Positions 1-11,683 are shown, counted from the first letter of the stretch. The stretch is 64,000 bases of DNA from Zygnema cylindricum (GCA_037447655.1 JBBHKE010002692.1:62001-126000), one strand, 5' to 3'. Translations and numbers: made by a program. The notes: a model not told the origin generated them from the letters alone.

Positions 1-469
1 CGATCCTCTTTCCTGTTCATCAGCTTGCAACCTGTCCTCCCAACGGCAAGAAATCTTAGTGTGCAATCGGTGTGGTTAATGTTGGCATCCAGTTTGTCTC
101 CCCTCCTCGTGGGAACCACGCTTACTACCCTCCAGCTTATGGGAACTGTGAATTGGGCGGTTAATTGTTCTGATGTCTTAGTCGCTGTTGACTAAGAGGG
201 GGGGAAATTCGGATATTGGCTCGATTCCTTAGGACCTAATCCCTTTCCCCGGTCAAAAAGGGAAATGAAGGGGAGGGGAGATCTTTTCGCCTTCCCATGC
301 AATCATTCTTACTCTTGGTACGTGAGTCTCTCCTATCTTTGCATGCATGTCTATGGGAGGGATGTGGTTCAGCAGTGGGCATGATCATTATTCTGGGAAG
401 CATTCGCATTTGGGGGTTATTTGTAGGATTTCGATGCCGACGGCTCCGGGTTTTGGGCCCTTCCCTTAC
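1..469. other. No gene recognised; unclassified DNA
   Basis: I see no convincing protein or RNA gene here. A purine tract at about 198-210 (ACTAAGAGGGGGGGAAA) resembles the polypurine tract next to a 3' LTR, so this may be the tail of a retroelement whose body lies before the window. No LTR pair or coding domain supports that, and it stays a guess. Confidence 0.4.
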
Positions 470-636
470 GTTTCTCAGGCACGCTCGACAATTATCGCCG
501 ATAAGTAGCCGATATTATCGGCTATTTATCGGCGATAGGACCGATAGCGATATATCGTACCAATACATCGTTTATAGGGTCCCCGAAAAAAGGCCCATAT
601 CGGTTATCGGCAAATCCTTACCGATACACAACACTA
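470..636. repeat. TATCG-rich repeat fragment
   Basis: This short segment is rich in GATA/TATCG words (TTATCGGC, CGATATATCG). Its right edge, CCGATACACAACACTAC, resembles the right end of the element at 11025-11454. It looks like a partial copy of the same family, cut by or abutting the MITE that starts at 637. Confidence 0.5.
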
Positions 637-1119
637 CACCGTGAATCGCTATTAGCGTAATAAAAAATATAGCGTAATGAAACAATTAGCGTACTTTACT
701 GTAAATTGTGTTTTTTCGGGTACACCATGATACTAATTTATCATGTACTCTAATTTGTAAACTGCTTTGTAAAAATTTTCGGCACATAATATGTCCACAC
801 TAGAACATGTAGAAGTACGAAATTGTTCAAATCGTACGCCGTCTTTTTTGACATATGCGTATGCCCGGAAAATATTTACGCAATTAAATTATTATTTTTT
901 CTGTGTTTTTAAATTTAAAAAGGTACGTAATAAAACAGATCTGGCAGTCCGTACACCACACTATTTAAAGGACACTAAATTACAGTTATGAACCGTATTG
1001 AGCGGGGTACCTCAAATAATGTGCAAAAACATTTAGCATACTTTATTCTATTTGAGATTTTGCCCCAAAAAAAGGGTTACCCCAATTAGCGTCATGTACG
1101 CTAATAGCGATTCACGGTG
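637..1119. mobile_element. TA-flanked MITE, CACCGTGAATCG family, copy 1
   Basis: The element begins CACCGTGAATCGCTATTAGCG and ends with the inverse complement, and TA dinucleotides sit directly outside both ends (635-636 and 1120-1121). It is 483 bp, has no coding capacity and is AT-rich. A near-identical copy lies at 51122-51610. A TA duplication with short TIRs is typical of Tc1/mariner-type non-autonomous elements; that assignment is inference, since no transposase is present. Confidence 0.85.
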
Positions 1120-1121
1120 TA

Positions 1122-2770
1122 CTATTTAGTATTTACAAGTCCTTCACGCGTCTAGCCTTCGCCTGAAACTACGTCAACAATGAGGCGTCACAGTCACAGT
1201 GCGCATGAGTCGTATTTGAACTTGGTAGCGCGAGTCAACGATTTCGCCAAAAAACGACAAGCGGCTGTACAAATTTTGTACACATTTCGTACATATTTGC
1301 TACGGAAGACGTAACAATTTGCTACGGAAGACGCCCAACCAAAATGACGCATGCGCGTATCATTTCTCTAAATTTTACTCAAATTCGTCTTTGGTACGAT
1401 TTTCAAATCCACAATACGTCAAAAATAGTACGACATTTACACTCGACGCTTATGATGCCAGCTCAGCGTACACGCAACCAAGTAGACATAATATCGCGTT
1501 GATTGCAAATAATTAATGTTAATGTGTTAAACAATTCTGGCACTCATACACAAAATAATTTTTATAACATTAACGTTAAAACGATGGAGCAGTGGTGCAA
1601 CTGGCCCAATATGACAAATGAAAGTGACAAGCATATAGGACAATGTTTTATCCAAATACAGTTGCCGTACATATGATGCAATTATGTCGACACGTGGTCG
1701 GTGACGCTATGGGAAGTTGACAAGTAAAAAGAAGGCCGCTGCAATCCCCAAAAAAGAAAAAGAGAGAAAAAAAAAGGAGCCAAAAGAAAAAAAAAAGTTA
1801 AACTCTATGCTGCACACTAAATTTTCCCGAGCCGCACGATTACAATGGTTCAGATGACGTGGAAGTCGAATGATCCACTAAATCTGGTATATGTCATTAG
1901 ATTGAACTTTTGTCGCTAGATCTACAAACCTTAGGGTTTTCCATCAAATCGTATCAATTGTCGATAACATAAATTTAGTTTTTGAAGCTTAAGGGTGAAG
2001 TTACATTACCAGAAATATGAGGTTGTTTACTAAGCAATTTCTGCTTCGTACAGCGCCGTACCATTTTATTTTGTCACAAAAACATTTTACTGAAGGGCCG
2101 ATTTGATTCTCCAGGGATATGGGCGTATACATTGACCGTCGGATGTTGTGCTTCACAGAATCAGATACGCCATCGGTCAAACCTTTTAGTTTTCGACGAG
2201 TGACAAGTGACAAGTGACAAGTGACAAGTGACAAGGATGACAATTTTAATTGACTAAACGAAAATTATTGTCCCACATGGAAAATAGCAGACAGATTTAC
2301 GATGAACGAGCCATCAGGTGCCTACACGTCGTATAGGCCATGTGCCTTACGCCAATCCACCGATTGCCGCTAGAAAATCTTTGACGAAGGATCCTTTATG
2401 ACGCTCTTTTGCCCCCGGTAACCACCATTCTGACATTTTCGTACGCTTTTACAAATCTTAAAGTTCGTCCATGTTATTATTCAATATTTCAACACCTCGT
2501 ACAAGTCTCTTTTTACCTCCGGTAGTACAGATATTCGTTCACACTTCGGCTTCAAAGATTTTCTGTAGATTTGCATAATCTAAATGGTTTACTACGTGGT
2601 ACCAACCAAAGTGAGCCACGCAAATAAAAAGTGGTTTACTGACCCGACACAATACAGCCAAAGGCACTGAGTAAACGTATCCGTACGTTTCTTCGTACGT
2701 TTATTGTGAGTAAACGTATCCATACGCTTACTGAGACCGTATAATGGAACAAAGACCTTAGTACGCAAAT
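1122..2770. repeat. Repeat debris without genes
   Basis: No gene is supported. Segments recur elsewhere. About 1160-1265 matches the inverse of about 23910-23990. About 1670-1970 (a GTGGTCGGTGACGCT block, an A-rich tract, then GCTGCACACTAAATTTTCC) matches 27110-27420 and, inverted, about 19930-20450 and 51640-51790. These look like flanking arms of the same repeat units that carry the G1 and G3 gene copies. Confidence 0.55.
2200..2234. repeat. Heptamer tandem repeat (GTGACAA)x5
   Basis: Five uninterrupted copies of GTGACAA form a 35-bp minisatellite. No coding or regulatory role is evident. Confidence 0.9.
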
Positions 2771-2779
2771 TGAAAAGTT

Positions 2780-3015
2780 TGAAACAAGGGAACCCCGCTA
2801 CGAACTCCTGACGAAAAACGCGGTAGTCCTTTTCGTCCCGCATTCCGTACATCATGTACTTTTTTGCCGCGGAATGACATCCTTCCCTTGTCCTATATGA
2901 GGGCTTTGATACGGCTGTGTCCGCCAGCTCCCCCCTTTGCAACTCAAATTCCCAAAACGAGCATACCAGGACTAACAGAAAAAACCCTAAAACCTTCAAG
3001 ACAGACAAGGCTGCT
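2780..3015 (+). promoter_or_regulatory. Conserved 5' block upstream of gene copy G1 (putative promoter)
   Basis: This block begins near GAAACAAGGGAACCCCGCTACG, contains a TATA-like CCTATATGAGGG at about 2890-2901, and ends near ACAAGGCTGCTGGAG. The same block occurs at about 27430-27680 upstream of G3 and inverted at about 19700-19930 upstream of unrelated sequence. Conservation of a non-coding block with a TATA-like motif at a fixed place before coding sequence suggests a promoter or 5' leader. That function is inferred. Confidence 0.45.
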
Positions 3016-3151
3016 GGAGAGTATTGAGAAAAGAACCAAAAAACGGAATATTAGGGTTACCTTGTTAGTACTACATTGTCACACTAACCCTTTTGGCTGG
3101 TTGGTTGAAGTTCCCAGAACTCTGAGCCATATATTTTCAGATTATTTAGCT

Positions 3152-3787
3152 ATGGAAGACCTTGTTATTGAAGAATCAGTCTCCTCTGCGGCAACTATAA
3201 TCACAATTGTAAACTATGATATTAAAAAAGTGGCGAGGAAAGCTTCTGGGCTTTACAAAGGGCTTAGTATAGTAAGGTATTCCGATGGACATTCTGGAGA
3301 ATCACACCAAGCTGTGTTTCAACTTGTAGAGGAAGGAGATGATATTTCTCTTTATAAGCGGAAGAGATTGTGTACCAGTCTAATTCGGATAAACCATCCG
3401 TACAGTTTTCCTGCAACGTTTCCTATTTTTTAAGGGTGTAGGTTTCCAAACAATTCAAATTGGAGAGAAACAAATTTTATAGCTGAAATGAGAAAAAAAC
3501 AGCTTGTATCCTCCTGTGATTACATTGACTCTCGAGTTGCGGAAATTATTCATTTCATGGCGAGATCTCTTCCAGACCCTGATTGGACTGGTTTGGTGGC
3601 AACACGAAAAAAAGATGGGAATATGATTCTTTGCTGTGACCGCATGGATGGAATATGGAGTCTGTATGCTTTGAAGAAGGAATCGATACATTGCAGAAAG
3701 AGCGAAGAGAATGCATCTCTGACAGCAGAAATCTGGTACAAAAGTAAACTCGACGACATGATTACTCACAGTGTTCAACTTGTGTGA
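3152..3787 (+). pseudogene. G1: copy of the unrecognised ~200-aa repeat-borne gene family, internal stop
   Basis: An ATG at 3152 opens a frame that continues to 3787 with one in-frame TAA at 3431-3433. The upstream part (ESHQAVFQLVEEGDDISLYKR) and downstream part (EIIHFMARSLPDPDWTGLVA) align with the two conserved blocks of the intact copy G5 at 48940-49536. Between the blocks this copy is about 10 residues longer than G4 and lacks the STLTADIRSP-type segment. The same TAA occurs at the same place in G3, so it predates their duplication, unless a short intron removes it: the stop sits in TTTCCTATTTTTTAAG, which looks like a splice acceptor. No known domain was recognised. Called a pseudogene with that caveat. 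Confidence 0.65.
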
Positions 3788-5395
3788 GGAACGATTCAAA
3801 ACTTCCATATTTTTTTTTTGACAACAACTATATTTTTGAAGTTCATGACCTAACGAGGAGCACGGAAAAAAAAAATCATGCTTTGTGTAAGACTGCATCC
3901 GTACTTCCAAACGCACTGCACTAAATGAAAATTTGTGCTTATGGTGCTTTTGGAATTTTGCAGTCGTTTAAGGTTTTGCAGGCTTCACCAGGTTTTGCCA
4001 ATTACCAGTTAGTGTGCACTATTTCCAGAATTCCTGCTCAAATACTCTTAATAGTGTGATCGTACTCTATGGTTGAAGTGGCTAGGAAAGTGTGTACGCA
4101 GTTCTATATTGCTCTATTTCGTTCAATATTTTCTGGTACTGTTTTGATGCTTACTTGTTTTAAGGTTAAATGACTCACTTACTTCGTCCCCTTTTATAAA
4201 TTGGTTTGGATGTCACATTTTATTAGAAAAAGGTTTAAAGGACTTGTAGAAGAATACACAACAGCTGTTGGCTTATAAAGTTAGTGTAATTAACTTAGAT
4301 ATAGGTAAAAAAAATAAGTGCGTAACCACAGTTCTCTTTGTTTGACTCAACCAGGTGTACATTGGAAAAAAATCCGGTTTAGTATGTGAATTCTGTGGAA
4401 GTATTTAATTCTGCTATGCCAATCTTTATTTCATACAACCAGTGTTTTGATTTTTTTTTCTATTACAACGTTTTTTTGTGGTTTCTTGTTCCAAAGTTTT
4501 GGTTTGTTGTTTCCACTTCGTTTGTTTTTCGAAACTGACTTTTAAATTTATTTTTTTTGAGTTTTGTATTATTTTTTGCCTTCTCTGGTTATTGAATGGA
4601 AAAAGTTCAAGAAGAAAAAAAAAGGCGTAATGTTTTTGAACTTTTTTGAACCAACACAACACCCTAAAGAAAAAACAAAGTGATTTGAAGCAAGATTGCA
4701 TGCAGGACAAGCGCGTTTTTTTTTCAACGTTTTCGTAATTTTTAAGCGTTCAAAATAATTAAAATATTGAAACTGAAAACAAGCAATATGGTGATACAAA
4801 AAACAAGCTACATTGGTACCTACAGATTATCGAGTATTAAACGAATATTGAACTCCATAAAATCGAGTGGAATTCAGTTCGATACGCAACACCACTATAT
4901 CATGTTCAGGGGCCAAAATAAATGGGCAACAAATTAACTCTAAATATTGTAAACCTCGTTGATTCAGCTGTTGAAACATGCAAATGAGATGATGACGACA
5001 ACAAGAACTACAATAGGAGAAAAAATGTGGAACTGCACGTTTCATGTAAACCATTTACTTCTTAGTAAGTCAGATTGGGTAAATGTACACAAATGTCACT
5101 CGTTTACCTTCAAAGTTATTATGTAGTTGAGAGTTGTACATAGTGAGGACAATATGGTGAACATCATATTTCAGGCAGGGTAACTTCTAAAAGTCCTAAA
5201 AACGCATAGCTTTAAAAGGTAAAAGCAAATAAGTGCATTAAACTAAACCCAATTGTACTATTGATATCGTATGTTGACCGCAAGTTCTGTCGGCCCGTGC
5301 TAAACATTGAAGGCTAAGGTGACATTTTCGATGATTGTGAAAATACCAATGTTGGAATAGCATGGTCTATAATGAGAAACCTTGCAAAGGATGGT
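3788..5395 (+). repeat. Downstream arm of the G1 repeat unit
   Basis: This non-coding stretch matches sequence downstream of the other gene copies: about 33807-34500 after G3, and, towards its end (5060-5395), 14650-14952 after G2 and the inverse of 34847-35200 and 40912-41300. It ends near the conserved GGATGGTGCA. No independent gene is visible. Confidence 0.6.
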
Positions 5396-5402
5396 GCATA
5401 TA

Positions 5403-5427
5403 GTTAACCACTCTTTGTGTGGTTAAC
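5403..5427. repeat. Perfect hairpin at the end of the G1 unit
   Basis: GTTAACCAC, a 7-base loop and GTGGTTAAC form a 9-bp perfect stem. It lies just after the conserved GGATGGTGCA. A related imperfect hairpin follows the same motif in unit C (about 40884-40910 on the minus strand). Confidence 0.7.
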
Positions 5428-5439
5428 ACTACTGTACAT

Positions 5440-6105
5440 TGCCCGTCCCTATCAGTGTTAACCATTTCTCAAGCTGTCAAGTTTTTCTAACTTACTCATC
5501 TACCGTAGATTCTTTTTATGAGCCAACCAATAGAAAGGCAACAATCTTACTTGGTAACAATGATGACATATGGAAAATTTTGCGATAATTTTTTTTTTTT
5601 GACTGCCCGATTTTTTTTACCATTAATAGCTAATTGTGTATGAACAATGGTAAGAAACGGAGAGATCAAAGATGGAAGATCATAAGGCTGAGATCAGAGA
5701 ACGAAATCAGGGGCATCGTGATCAGGGACAAAAAGATCCGGCAAAAATTGGATCAAAAATCAGTCAACATGAGGATGAGCTGGATCTTTTTTAGAGAAAG
5801 GGGAAAGGGGGGAAGGAGGGAAATAGGATTTATTAAGGTAGAAAGGAAGAGGGGGAATAAATTTTGTGAAGTAAAGGAATGTGAAATAGATCCTTGAATC
5901 TGCTCGTTTGGTACAAAGATAATTAAATTCACAAAATTGTCACATACCAGCGTCAACACGGGAAGTAAAGTGCACTCAGGTTTGGTTCCTACTAATAAAG
6001 ACGAGAGGGAAAATCGAACCTCTTCTCACATGTTTAACGTGGATTAAACGTCGATTATGTGCCACACACCATATGCGGTATGCTCCGGAATGTGTAGATA
6101 TATTA
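5440..6105. other. No gene recognised
   Basis: AT-rich and then purine-rich sequence (about 5640-5880). Reading frames here are composition-driven and match nothing recognisable. The right part, up to 6105, is the flank of the next transposon. Confidence 0.4.
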
Positions 6106-7052
6106 GGGGGTGTCCCCATGTAATCGGTACTTTGATAAAGTATTTTAGACTATAGTGAAGATTCTCCGTACTACTCTGAAGAGCGTCCCAATGTGCGAAA
6201 ATGAAATCGGAACTTTGACATGTGACGGTTGTAGGCGTAGGCACAACTTGTGACGATTGAAGACGACTACGAAACTTCCGACGATTGGTGACGCCAACAA
6301 AAATAGCGACAGTGGTAGACGGCTAGATTTTTTTGAAATTGTTGATGTTTAGGGTTTGATGACATTGTGACGTCACGCTCACTTGTGACAACGTCCACGC
6401 CACGGATTCAAGAACTTTCCGCCATGGTTTCCCGAATTCGTTTTTTCTACTTTCTCACTCGACTTGCCATTAAAAAAATACTAAAAATTGTCAGAAAAAA
6501 TATTTTTGAAATATCTTTCATTTTATATCAATATTGTCGTGTCTCATTTTTAAAAGTGTGAGATACAAGCGATGGTGTGAGAGGGAGAGAGGAGAGGCGA
6601 CGACGGCGATTTTTTTTTCAAAGGGCCCATGATTGAAAGTGGAGGTCCGAGACCCCTGCAAATTTTTTTCCCTACATAGCGCGTGACGGGCACGGAGGAA
6701 AATAGCGAGGACTCTCCCTCGTCCTAAAATATTACAAATCGTGTGGCGCGTGCGAGGTTCATTTTTCATTCGCTGTTTGGGCGGTACTTCAACTAAAATC
6801 ACCCCCTCGAGGTGATTTTGGATGAAGTAATTTTTTGGGCTGGATTCTCTTGCCCGGGGGTTAAAAAGGGGAAAACGCCAAAATACATTCACATGACGAC
6901 AAACATGTCGTACATTCAAAGTATGAATTGACGTTCACTCTACTTTGGTAAAAATGATTTTTTCGTACGGCTAAAGTTTTTGTCAAAGTTCCCTAAAATT
7001 TAAGGCAAAAAGACAGAGAAAAGTAGATACTTTAAAACATGGGGACACCCCC
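6106..7052. mobile_element. TTA-flanked non-autonomous transposon (Harbinger-like)
   Basis: The TIRs are GGGGGTGTCCCCATG at the left and CATGGGGACACCCCC at the right, with TTA on both sides (6103-6105 and 7053-7055). It is 947 bp long. It shares an internal CTTTCCGCCATGGTTTCCCG block (about 6415-6434) with relatives at 17402, 21816, 24620 and 25843, and has an internal palindrome around 6797-6825. A 3-bp TWA duplication is characteristic of PIF/Harbinger insertion. No transposase is encoded. Confidence 0.75.
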
Positions 7053-7078
7053 TTAGTGCTAATTATGTTAACAAGTAA

Positions 7079-7746
7079 AGGTATGGTTACATCAGGAGGT
7101 CTTTGTAATAGTACGGACAACAAAATATATGTATTACAGAGGCCTCGGTTACCTCGTGTATCGTCTGTAAACAAGATTTTACATACGTGTTGTGATTTGA
7201 GATGTTCCACGCAATTCGACGATCAAATCTCTAAAATCGTCAAAGATTTAGAAACCGACCGTTTTCGTATGGAAATCCGTACTTGCGTATTACAAACGTG
7301 TACTTTGCAAGTGTACCGCGTTAATGTACCTCAGAGATCTCCTTCACTCTGCTGACCTTAAAGAAAAAACCGTATTTCTTTTCGGCAAAGATTTTACAGT
7401 CACCTTGTCCGAAGGCAAGCGACTTTGGGGGCATGTGAAAATTTTCAGTTTTCATCGACGCACGTGTCTATCGTCCAGGTGTAGCGAATTGACTGGTTCT
7501 GTATTGGTGAACCCACCTCGCGGAGGTGGGTTCACCAATACAGAGGCGTATGGAGCGATTGCCTCGCAGATGAAACCAAAATGTAATCGGACGGTCTATG
7601 TCTTCTCTCGGATACTTGGAGAATCGAAATCTTATTTTCTGTAATGTTGTTTTCGAGAAACTCACGAGATTATACTACGGCATGGTACGGGCAAGTTAAA
7701 AATATTATGTTTTAAACCTCACTTTTCGTCTGATGTAACCATACCC
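7079..7746. mobile_element. TAA-flanked MITE, GGGTATGGTTACATCAG family, copy 1
   Basis: The left end is AGGTATGGTTACATCAG and the right end CTGATGTAACCATACCC, with TAA outside each (7076-7078 and 7747-7749). It is 668 bp, non-coding and strongly palindromic at its centre. Two further copies lie at 21067-21726 and 22276-22941. The TAA duplication suggests a Harbinger-type mechanism. Confidence 0.8.
7498..7544. repeat. 47-bp perfect palindrome in the MITE core
   Basis: Two perfectly complementary 22-base arms flank GCG; the apex reads CCACCTCGCGGAGGTGG. The homologous spot is imperfect in the copy at 22276-22941 and has lost its apex in the copy at 21067-21726. Confidence 0.95.
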
Positions 7747-7749
7747 TAA

Positions 7750-8834
7750 ATCAACGCCTGTTACACGGGCATGGGCCGTATCCTGTTTATCATGCCCTTT
7801 TATCGTGCCCGTTTATCATGTCCGCTGATCGTGCCCGTCAATCGTGTGTGTTACACGCGCATGGAAAGGTGTCCTATTTATCAAAACGTTTAAGTATTAT
7901 TGTACTATTCTGGATGTCCGTGCGGATATTTGTAGACGCGACCCAAAACAACACAACGATTGACGCAAAATCGAGCAAAAAATGAACGGCACAAAATCGT
8001 GCTTTTTGAGACGGACGGCTAGCCGTTTTGAAGTTACGCGTTTAGTGATGTCGGTCGAGGGACAACGGATGAAGACTCATTACAGGTGGCGGCATTATCT
8101 CTATTCATTGACAATATCGTGCATCCACAATCTACGGTATGAAACGATTGTCAAGGGTGGACTTGGAAAGTTACCTGATCGGTGAGGTCGACCGGGGGAC
8201 AAAGTTAACCCTTTGCTGACGCCAAATCAATGCCCGTTGCACGGGCATGGACCGTATCCTATTTAGCGTGCCCGTTGATTGTACTCGTTGATCGTGCCCG
8301 TTGATTGTACCCGTTGAACGTGCCCGTTTATCATGCCCGTTGATCATGCCCATTACACGCGCATGGACAGTGTCCTATTTATCGAATCGTTTGAGTACGA
8401 TTGTACTATTCTAGACGTCCGTATGGACATTTGTAGACGCGACCCAAAACAACACAACGATTGACGCAACATCTGACCTGTTTGGTGACGTCGGCCGGGG
8501 GACACGCCGTTTGCGAGTGCAGACGAACAGAATGTCTGCCTATTTAAATGTTTCCAAACGGACGACCAACGGTCTATAATTTGAATAGAGATTATTGTTA
8601 ATATTTTGTTGACTTTAGGTCATTGAACCCCAAATAGCGTTATCTAACAGTGACTGTACTTTCAAGTAACGTACAAAACCGGTCAACTGGTTTAGTACGG
8701 AATTGCTACTGTCAGCGGATTACGGCAGCACTCATAGTAAAGAAAATCGCTCGGGCGAAACCCCGACAAGTTTAGACATAGTATGACGGCCGTCAAAACG
8801 GCCGTGACGGCCGTCAATAATGTGGTCATAACTA
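7750..8834. repeat. Tandemly duplicated repeat with GCCCGTT arrays
   Basis: Two copies of one sequence lie head to tail, beginning near 7757 (TGTTACACGGGCATGG) and near 8230 (CGTTGCACGGGCATGG). Each carries runs of degenerate CGTGCCCGTTGATC-type units and then the common text GACGCGACCCAAAACAACAC. A related inverted copy lies at about 24180-24615. Around 8788-8815 are GACGGCCGTC palindromes. No protein gene is supported. Confidence 0.65.
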
Positions 8835-9365
8835 CACCGCCAATCTTTATTAGCGTGTAAGTTTTTTTAGCGTATAAAAATAATTACCGTGGTGTACGCT
8901 ATTTAAGAATTTGAAAATTTTGGAAAAAATCATACATTCTAATTGTTTCGTTATGGTAATTTGGATCTTTGAAAAAAAAAATGTCGGTCGCAAACATGCT
9001 TACACTAATATAGGTCTCCGTACAAAATTTGACAAATCGTACACAAATCGTACATTCACACGGTCGAAACGCGGCTGTCGGACGAATATGTGGGAACGGG
9101 ATTTTTTACGACCTGATTTTTTTTACGCACATTCTCATGCGTCCGCGGTTACTAAAACTAATTTATTGTACTTTTTAAGTTATAAAGGTACATTTATGTA
9201 CGGTCTGACAATGACCTTACACCACTCTATTTAAGAGACAACGTACTGAAAATAACCCTAAATAGAATAAAGAAAAAAATAGAATGAACTACACTAATGG
9301 AGAATAAAAAAAAAAAAAAGCAGGACGGAATTAGCGTACACAACGCTAATAACGATTGGCGGTGT
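8835..9365. mobile_element. TA-flanked MITE, CACCGCCAATC subtype
   Basis: It starts CACCGCCAATC and ends GATTGGCGGTG, with TA at 8833-8834 and 9366-9367. Its interior is the inverse of the element at 10385-10939 (shared words include GACAAATCGTACACAAATCG). Non-coding. Confidence 0.8.
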
Positions 9366-9372
9366 ACAGTAC

Positions 9373-9856
9373 ACCGCGAATCGTAATTAGAGTAAAGAAA
9401 AAATTAGAGTAAAAAAAGAGAAAAAAATAATTACAGTTGTGAACTCTGTGTGATAGAACTTTTTCAAAAAGTAATTTACTCTAATTTATTTAAGTATTCT
9501 AATTTAACGCGCTGAATAACTATATTGTAAATTAGGTATTGGTACAGACTCTGACAAAACGTACAGTTTATCTTCACTGTGACGTTTGCACTACACGGTT
9601 TGTTAAAACGTAGTTACGTGATAACGTCATGTATTAAATCATTATTTGTACTTTTTTACTTAATAAAGTACAATTTTGCACGGTCAGACACCGACCGTAC
9701 GCTACACTATTTAAAATGGCATTGTATTTGAGTTATTAACGCTCATTCAAAAAGTACTTTAAATAGTATAATGAAAAATTTAGAATCATTTACTCTATTT
9801 AACGTGATAGAGTCGAAATTTAGGGAGATCGAATTAGCGTGTTACGATTCGCGGTG
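9373..9856. mobile_element. TA-flanked MITE, CACCGCGAATCG subtype
   Basis: It starts CACCGCGAATCGTAATTAGAG and ends CGATTCGCGGTG, with TA at 9371-9372 and 9857-9858. It lies only 7 bp from the previous MITE. Its interior matches, in inverse orientation, the outer parts of 9957-11015. Non-coding. Confidence 0.8.
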
Positions 9857-9956
9857 TACAGGACAGGACAGTATTGTACTGAACCTTGCAATTTTTCGCA
9901 CGAGCGAGCACGCTGATTGGGGCCACACCTAGGCCTCGTAACGAACCTAGACCGTA

Positions 9957-11015
9957 CACTGCGAATCGTAGTTAGAGTAATATACGCTAATTTTGTCACC
10001 CCAAATCTTGGCTCTATCACCGTAAATAGAGTACATTATTCTAAATTATTATATGCGTTATTTAAGGTACATTTTGAATGAGCGCTAATAACTCTAATAC
10101 AGTGTCGTTTTAAATAGTGTGGCGTACACTCGTTGGCTGGCCGTGCAAAATTATACTTTATTAAGTAAAAAAGTACAAATAATGATTTAATACAGGCTGT
10201 TATCATGTAACTACGTTTTAATAAACCGCATAGTGCAAACGTTTCATAGTGACGACAAACTTTACGTTTTGTAAGATTCTATATGAATACCTAATTTACA
10301 GTAGAGATATTCAGCGCGTCAAATTAGAATACTTAAATAAATTACAGTAAATTCCTTTTTTAAAAAGTTATATCACATAAACTACACCGCCAATCGCTAT
10401 TAGCGTAGTGTACGCTAATTTCGTCCCCCCTTTTTTTTATTCTCAAATAGCATTGCTTAATCTATTTGTTTTTGTATGCCATTTAGGGTTATTTTCCAAG
10501 TACCGTACAAAACGAAAGTATGTTGTCATTTAAATAGTGTGATGTACGGTACGTGTCAGACCGTACAAAATTGTATCTTTTGAAGTGAAAAAGGATATTT
10601 AATGAGTTTTAGTAATTGCTGATGCATGAGAATATGCGCTCTAAAAAAGGGATAAAATCGGGTTGTCAAATATTGCGTTCGCACATATTCGTCCAACAAC
10701 CACGTTTCGACTGTGTGAATGTACGATTTGTGTACGATTTGTCAGATTTTGTAAAGTACCTATATTAGTTTAAGCAAATTTGCGACCTACATTTAATTTT
10801 TTCAAAGCCCCAAATTAGAATTATTAAACAATTAGAATGTATGATTTTTTTCAAAATTTTCAAATTCTTAATTAGCGTAAACCACGGTAATTATTCATTT
10901 ACGCTAAAGAAACTTCTACGCTAATAACGATTGGCGGTGAAGAGTTCATGACTCTAATCATTTTTTCTCTTTTTTTACTCTAATTTTTTCTTTACTCTAA
11001 TTATGGTTCGCGGTG
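9957..11015. mobile_element. TA-type MITE interrupted by a second MITE
   Basis: The left end is CACTGCGAATCGTAGTTAGAG with TA at 9955-9956; the right end is TCTAATTATGGTTCGCGGTG. The element is split by another MITE at 10385-10939. The outer sequence is the inverse of the element at 9373-9856. The right flank (TC) no longer shows a TA. Confidence 0.7.
10385..10939. mobile_element. Nested TA-type MITE, CACCGCCAATC subtype
   Basis: It starts CACCGCCAATCGCTATTAGCG after TA (10383-10384) and ends CGATTGGCGGTG before AA. It is the inverted relative of 8835-9365 and lies inside the older MITE 9957-11015, which gives their relative age. Confidence 0.75.
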
Positions 11016-11024
11016 TCCTGTATT

Positions 11025-11454
11025 GTAGTGTTCGGTATCGGGTAGTTTCATATCGCGATAATTTCGATATTCGATATATCGAATATCGATCGAACAGATT
11101 CCTCGATATATCGTACCGGGACCAACATAAATTATCGCGATATATATCGCAAAATTGCTTGTCCGTACAGTGAGAGTACGGAAAACTGTACGGAAAACTG
11201 TACGGAAAATTGTACGAAAAATCGTACGGAAATTTCCCCCCCCCCCACTCGGGGGGATGGGGGGGGGGGGGGTTTGAAAAAAATTTTAAAATTTTCATTT
11301 TCGATATATCGTCGATACGATATATCGGCGATATATCGGCAATATATCGCGATATTTCGATAATCGATATATCGAAGCGATATATCGATTATCGGGTACC
11401 TAAAATTCGGTACATATCGAATATCGGCAAGTGATCCTCGATACCCAACATTAC
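11025..11454. mobile_element. TIR element built of ATATCG repeats with a C-run/G-run core
   Basis: The left end GTAGTGTTCGGTATCGGG and the inverse of the right end (GTAATGTTGGGTATCGAGG) are imperfect inverted repeats. The interior consists of ATCGATATATCG words, short GTACGGAAAACT-type tandem units at about 11172-11236, and a C run facing a G run at 11236-11272. No coding capacity. A partial relative is at 470-636. Confidence 0.6.
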
Positions 11455-11470
11455 AGTGTATTGTACTCTA

Positions 11471-11683
11471 CACCGTGAATCGGTATTGGCGTAATGGACG
11501 CTATTTAAGGTACCTTTTTTTTTTTAATTCTCAAATAGAATTATCCACACTATTTAAAAAAAACCCTAATTCCTAATTAGAATAAACAATTTCGTTGAAA
11601 ATTTCCAAATTCTCAATTAGCGTAAATGACGGTAATTGTTTTACACGCTAAAGAAACCTTTACGCGAATAACGATTCACGGTG
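11471..11683. mobile_element. Short TA-flanked MITE, CACCGTGAATCG family
   Basis: It starts CACCGTGAATCGGTATTGGCG and ends CGATTCACGGTG, with TA at 11469-11470 and 11684-11685. It is 213 bp. It abuts the left end of repeat unit A. Confidence 0.8.

Noticed and set aside
2592-3008. 138-codon minus-strand frame with a hydrophobic start
   Set aside because: It lies across the conserved 5' block of G1. The copy at 27430-27680 does not keep the frame.
7757-8350. Possible CRISPR or promoter array of GCCCGTTGATC units
   Set aside because: Units are degenerate, directly adjacent and palindromic in part. No unique spacers and no cas-like genes.
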